Part shown: positions 5,477 through 5,559 of the stretch, piece after piece
How positions within the stretch are numbered: position 1 is the stretch's first letter
Layout of the letters: each line of letters begins with the position of its first letter
NCBI GenBank assembly: GCA_022865725.1
Contig: JALHTP010000146.1
Coordinates: forward strand, 1 to 5,559
DNA length: 5,559 nucleotides
DNA from: Methyloceanibacter sp.
Lineage (GTDB): Bacteria > Pseudomonadota > Alphaproteobacteria > Rhizobiales > Methyloligellaceae
Direction of reading: 5' to 3'
Notes under the pieces: generated by a model
Databases searched by the model: none
What the model saw: the letters and a program-made list of their open reading frames with translations, nothing else
What the model was told of the DNA's origin: nothing
Position numbers and translations under genes: made by a program

Positions 5477-5559
5477 ATGGCACTCCCGAAGATCGTCCTG
5501 CGCGGCAGGAAAGTCATTCTCCTGAGTGGCTTCAAGGACGCGCCTGAGGACACAAGCAC
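5477..5559 (+). CDS. Start of an unrecognised protein, cut by the window edge
   Basis: ATG 5477 is preceded by AGGAGG (5467-5472) at a spacing of four bases, a strong ribosome site. The frame stays open for 27 complete codons to the edge and begins MALPKIVLRGRKVILLSGFK, then DAPEDTS. It has a basic N-terminus, no signal peptide and no membrane segment so far. I do not recognise the family and assign no function. The case for a real gene rests on the ribosome site, the plus-strand direction shared with its neighbours and the 247-base upstream gap with promoter-like features. Confidence 0.55.
   Translation, partial: MALPKIVLRGRKVILLSGFKDAPEDTS

Overview
The window looks like chromosome of a high-GC alphaproteobacterium, probably of the order Hyphomicrobiales (Bradyrhizobium- or Beijerinckia-like). 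This is inferred from base composition and the character of the proteins; no rRNA or other phylogenetic marker is present. There are four intact or edge-cut protein genes of recognisable family, one unrecognised gene start at the right edge, and one gene remnant. No tRNA, rRNA, CRISPR array, insertion sequence or phage gene was seen.

Left part (1-331, minus strand): the first 68 codons of an exported protein resembling the HAD-type acid phosphatase / phosphoserine-phosphatase-like proteins often found near arylsulfatases. Just upstream of it on the same strand lies a short open stretch (331-233) that reads like the extreme C-terminus of an arylsulfatase whose body is missing. The stretch 332-567 separates this from the rightward genes and holds only candidate regulatory repeats.

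Centre (568-4162, plus strand): a predicted outer-membrane beta-barrel of the SphA / phenol MetA-degradation family, then, 202 bases on and behind a near-perfect Shine-Dalgarno, an 801-residue exported Cys-type arylsulfatase with a complete active-site set and a C-terminal beta domain. Together with the HAD protein this reads as a sulfate-ester use locus: a channel for a hydrophobic or aromatic substrate in the outer membrane, ester cleavage in the periplasm, and sulfate and the desulfated product passed on. The formylglycine-generating enzyme the sulfatase needs is not in the window.

Right part (4163-5559, plus strand): an extended-SDR NAD(P)-dependent sugar epimerase/dehydratase-like gene, visibly richer in GC than the sulfatase, then a 247-base gap with a palindrome flanked by direct repeats, a weak promoter candidate, a tiny ORF and a leader hairpin, and finally the start of a gene (5477) cut by the window edge.

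I see no convincing evidence for an entirely new system. The most informative points are the arylsulfatase remnant beside the HAD gene (a second, decayed sulfatase), the channel-sulfatase pairing, and several RNA hairpins or palindromes placed exactly at gene boundaries.
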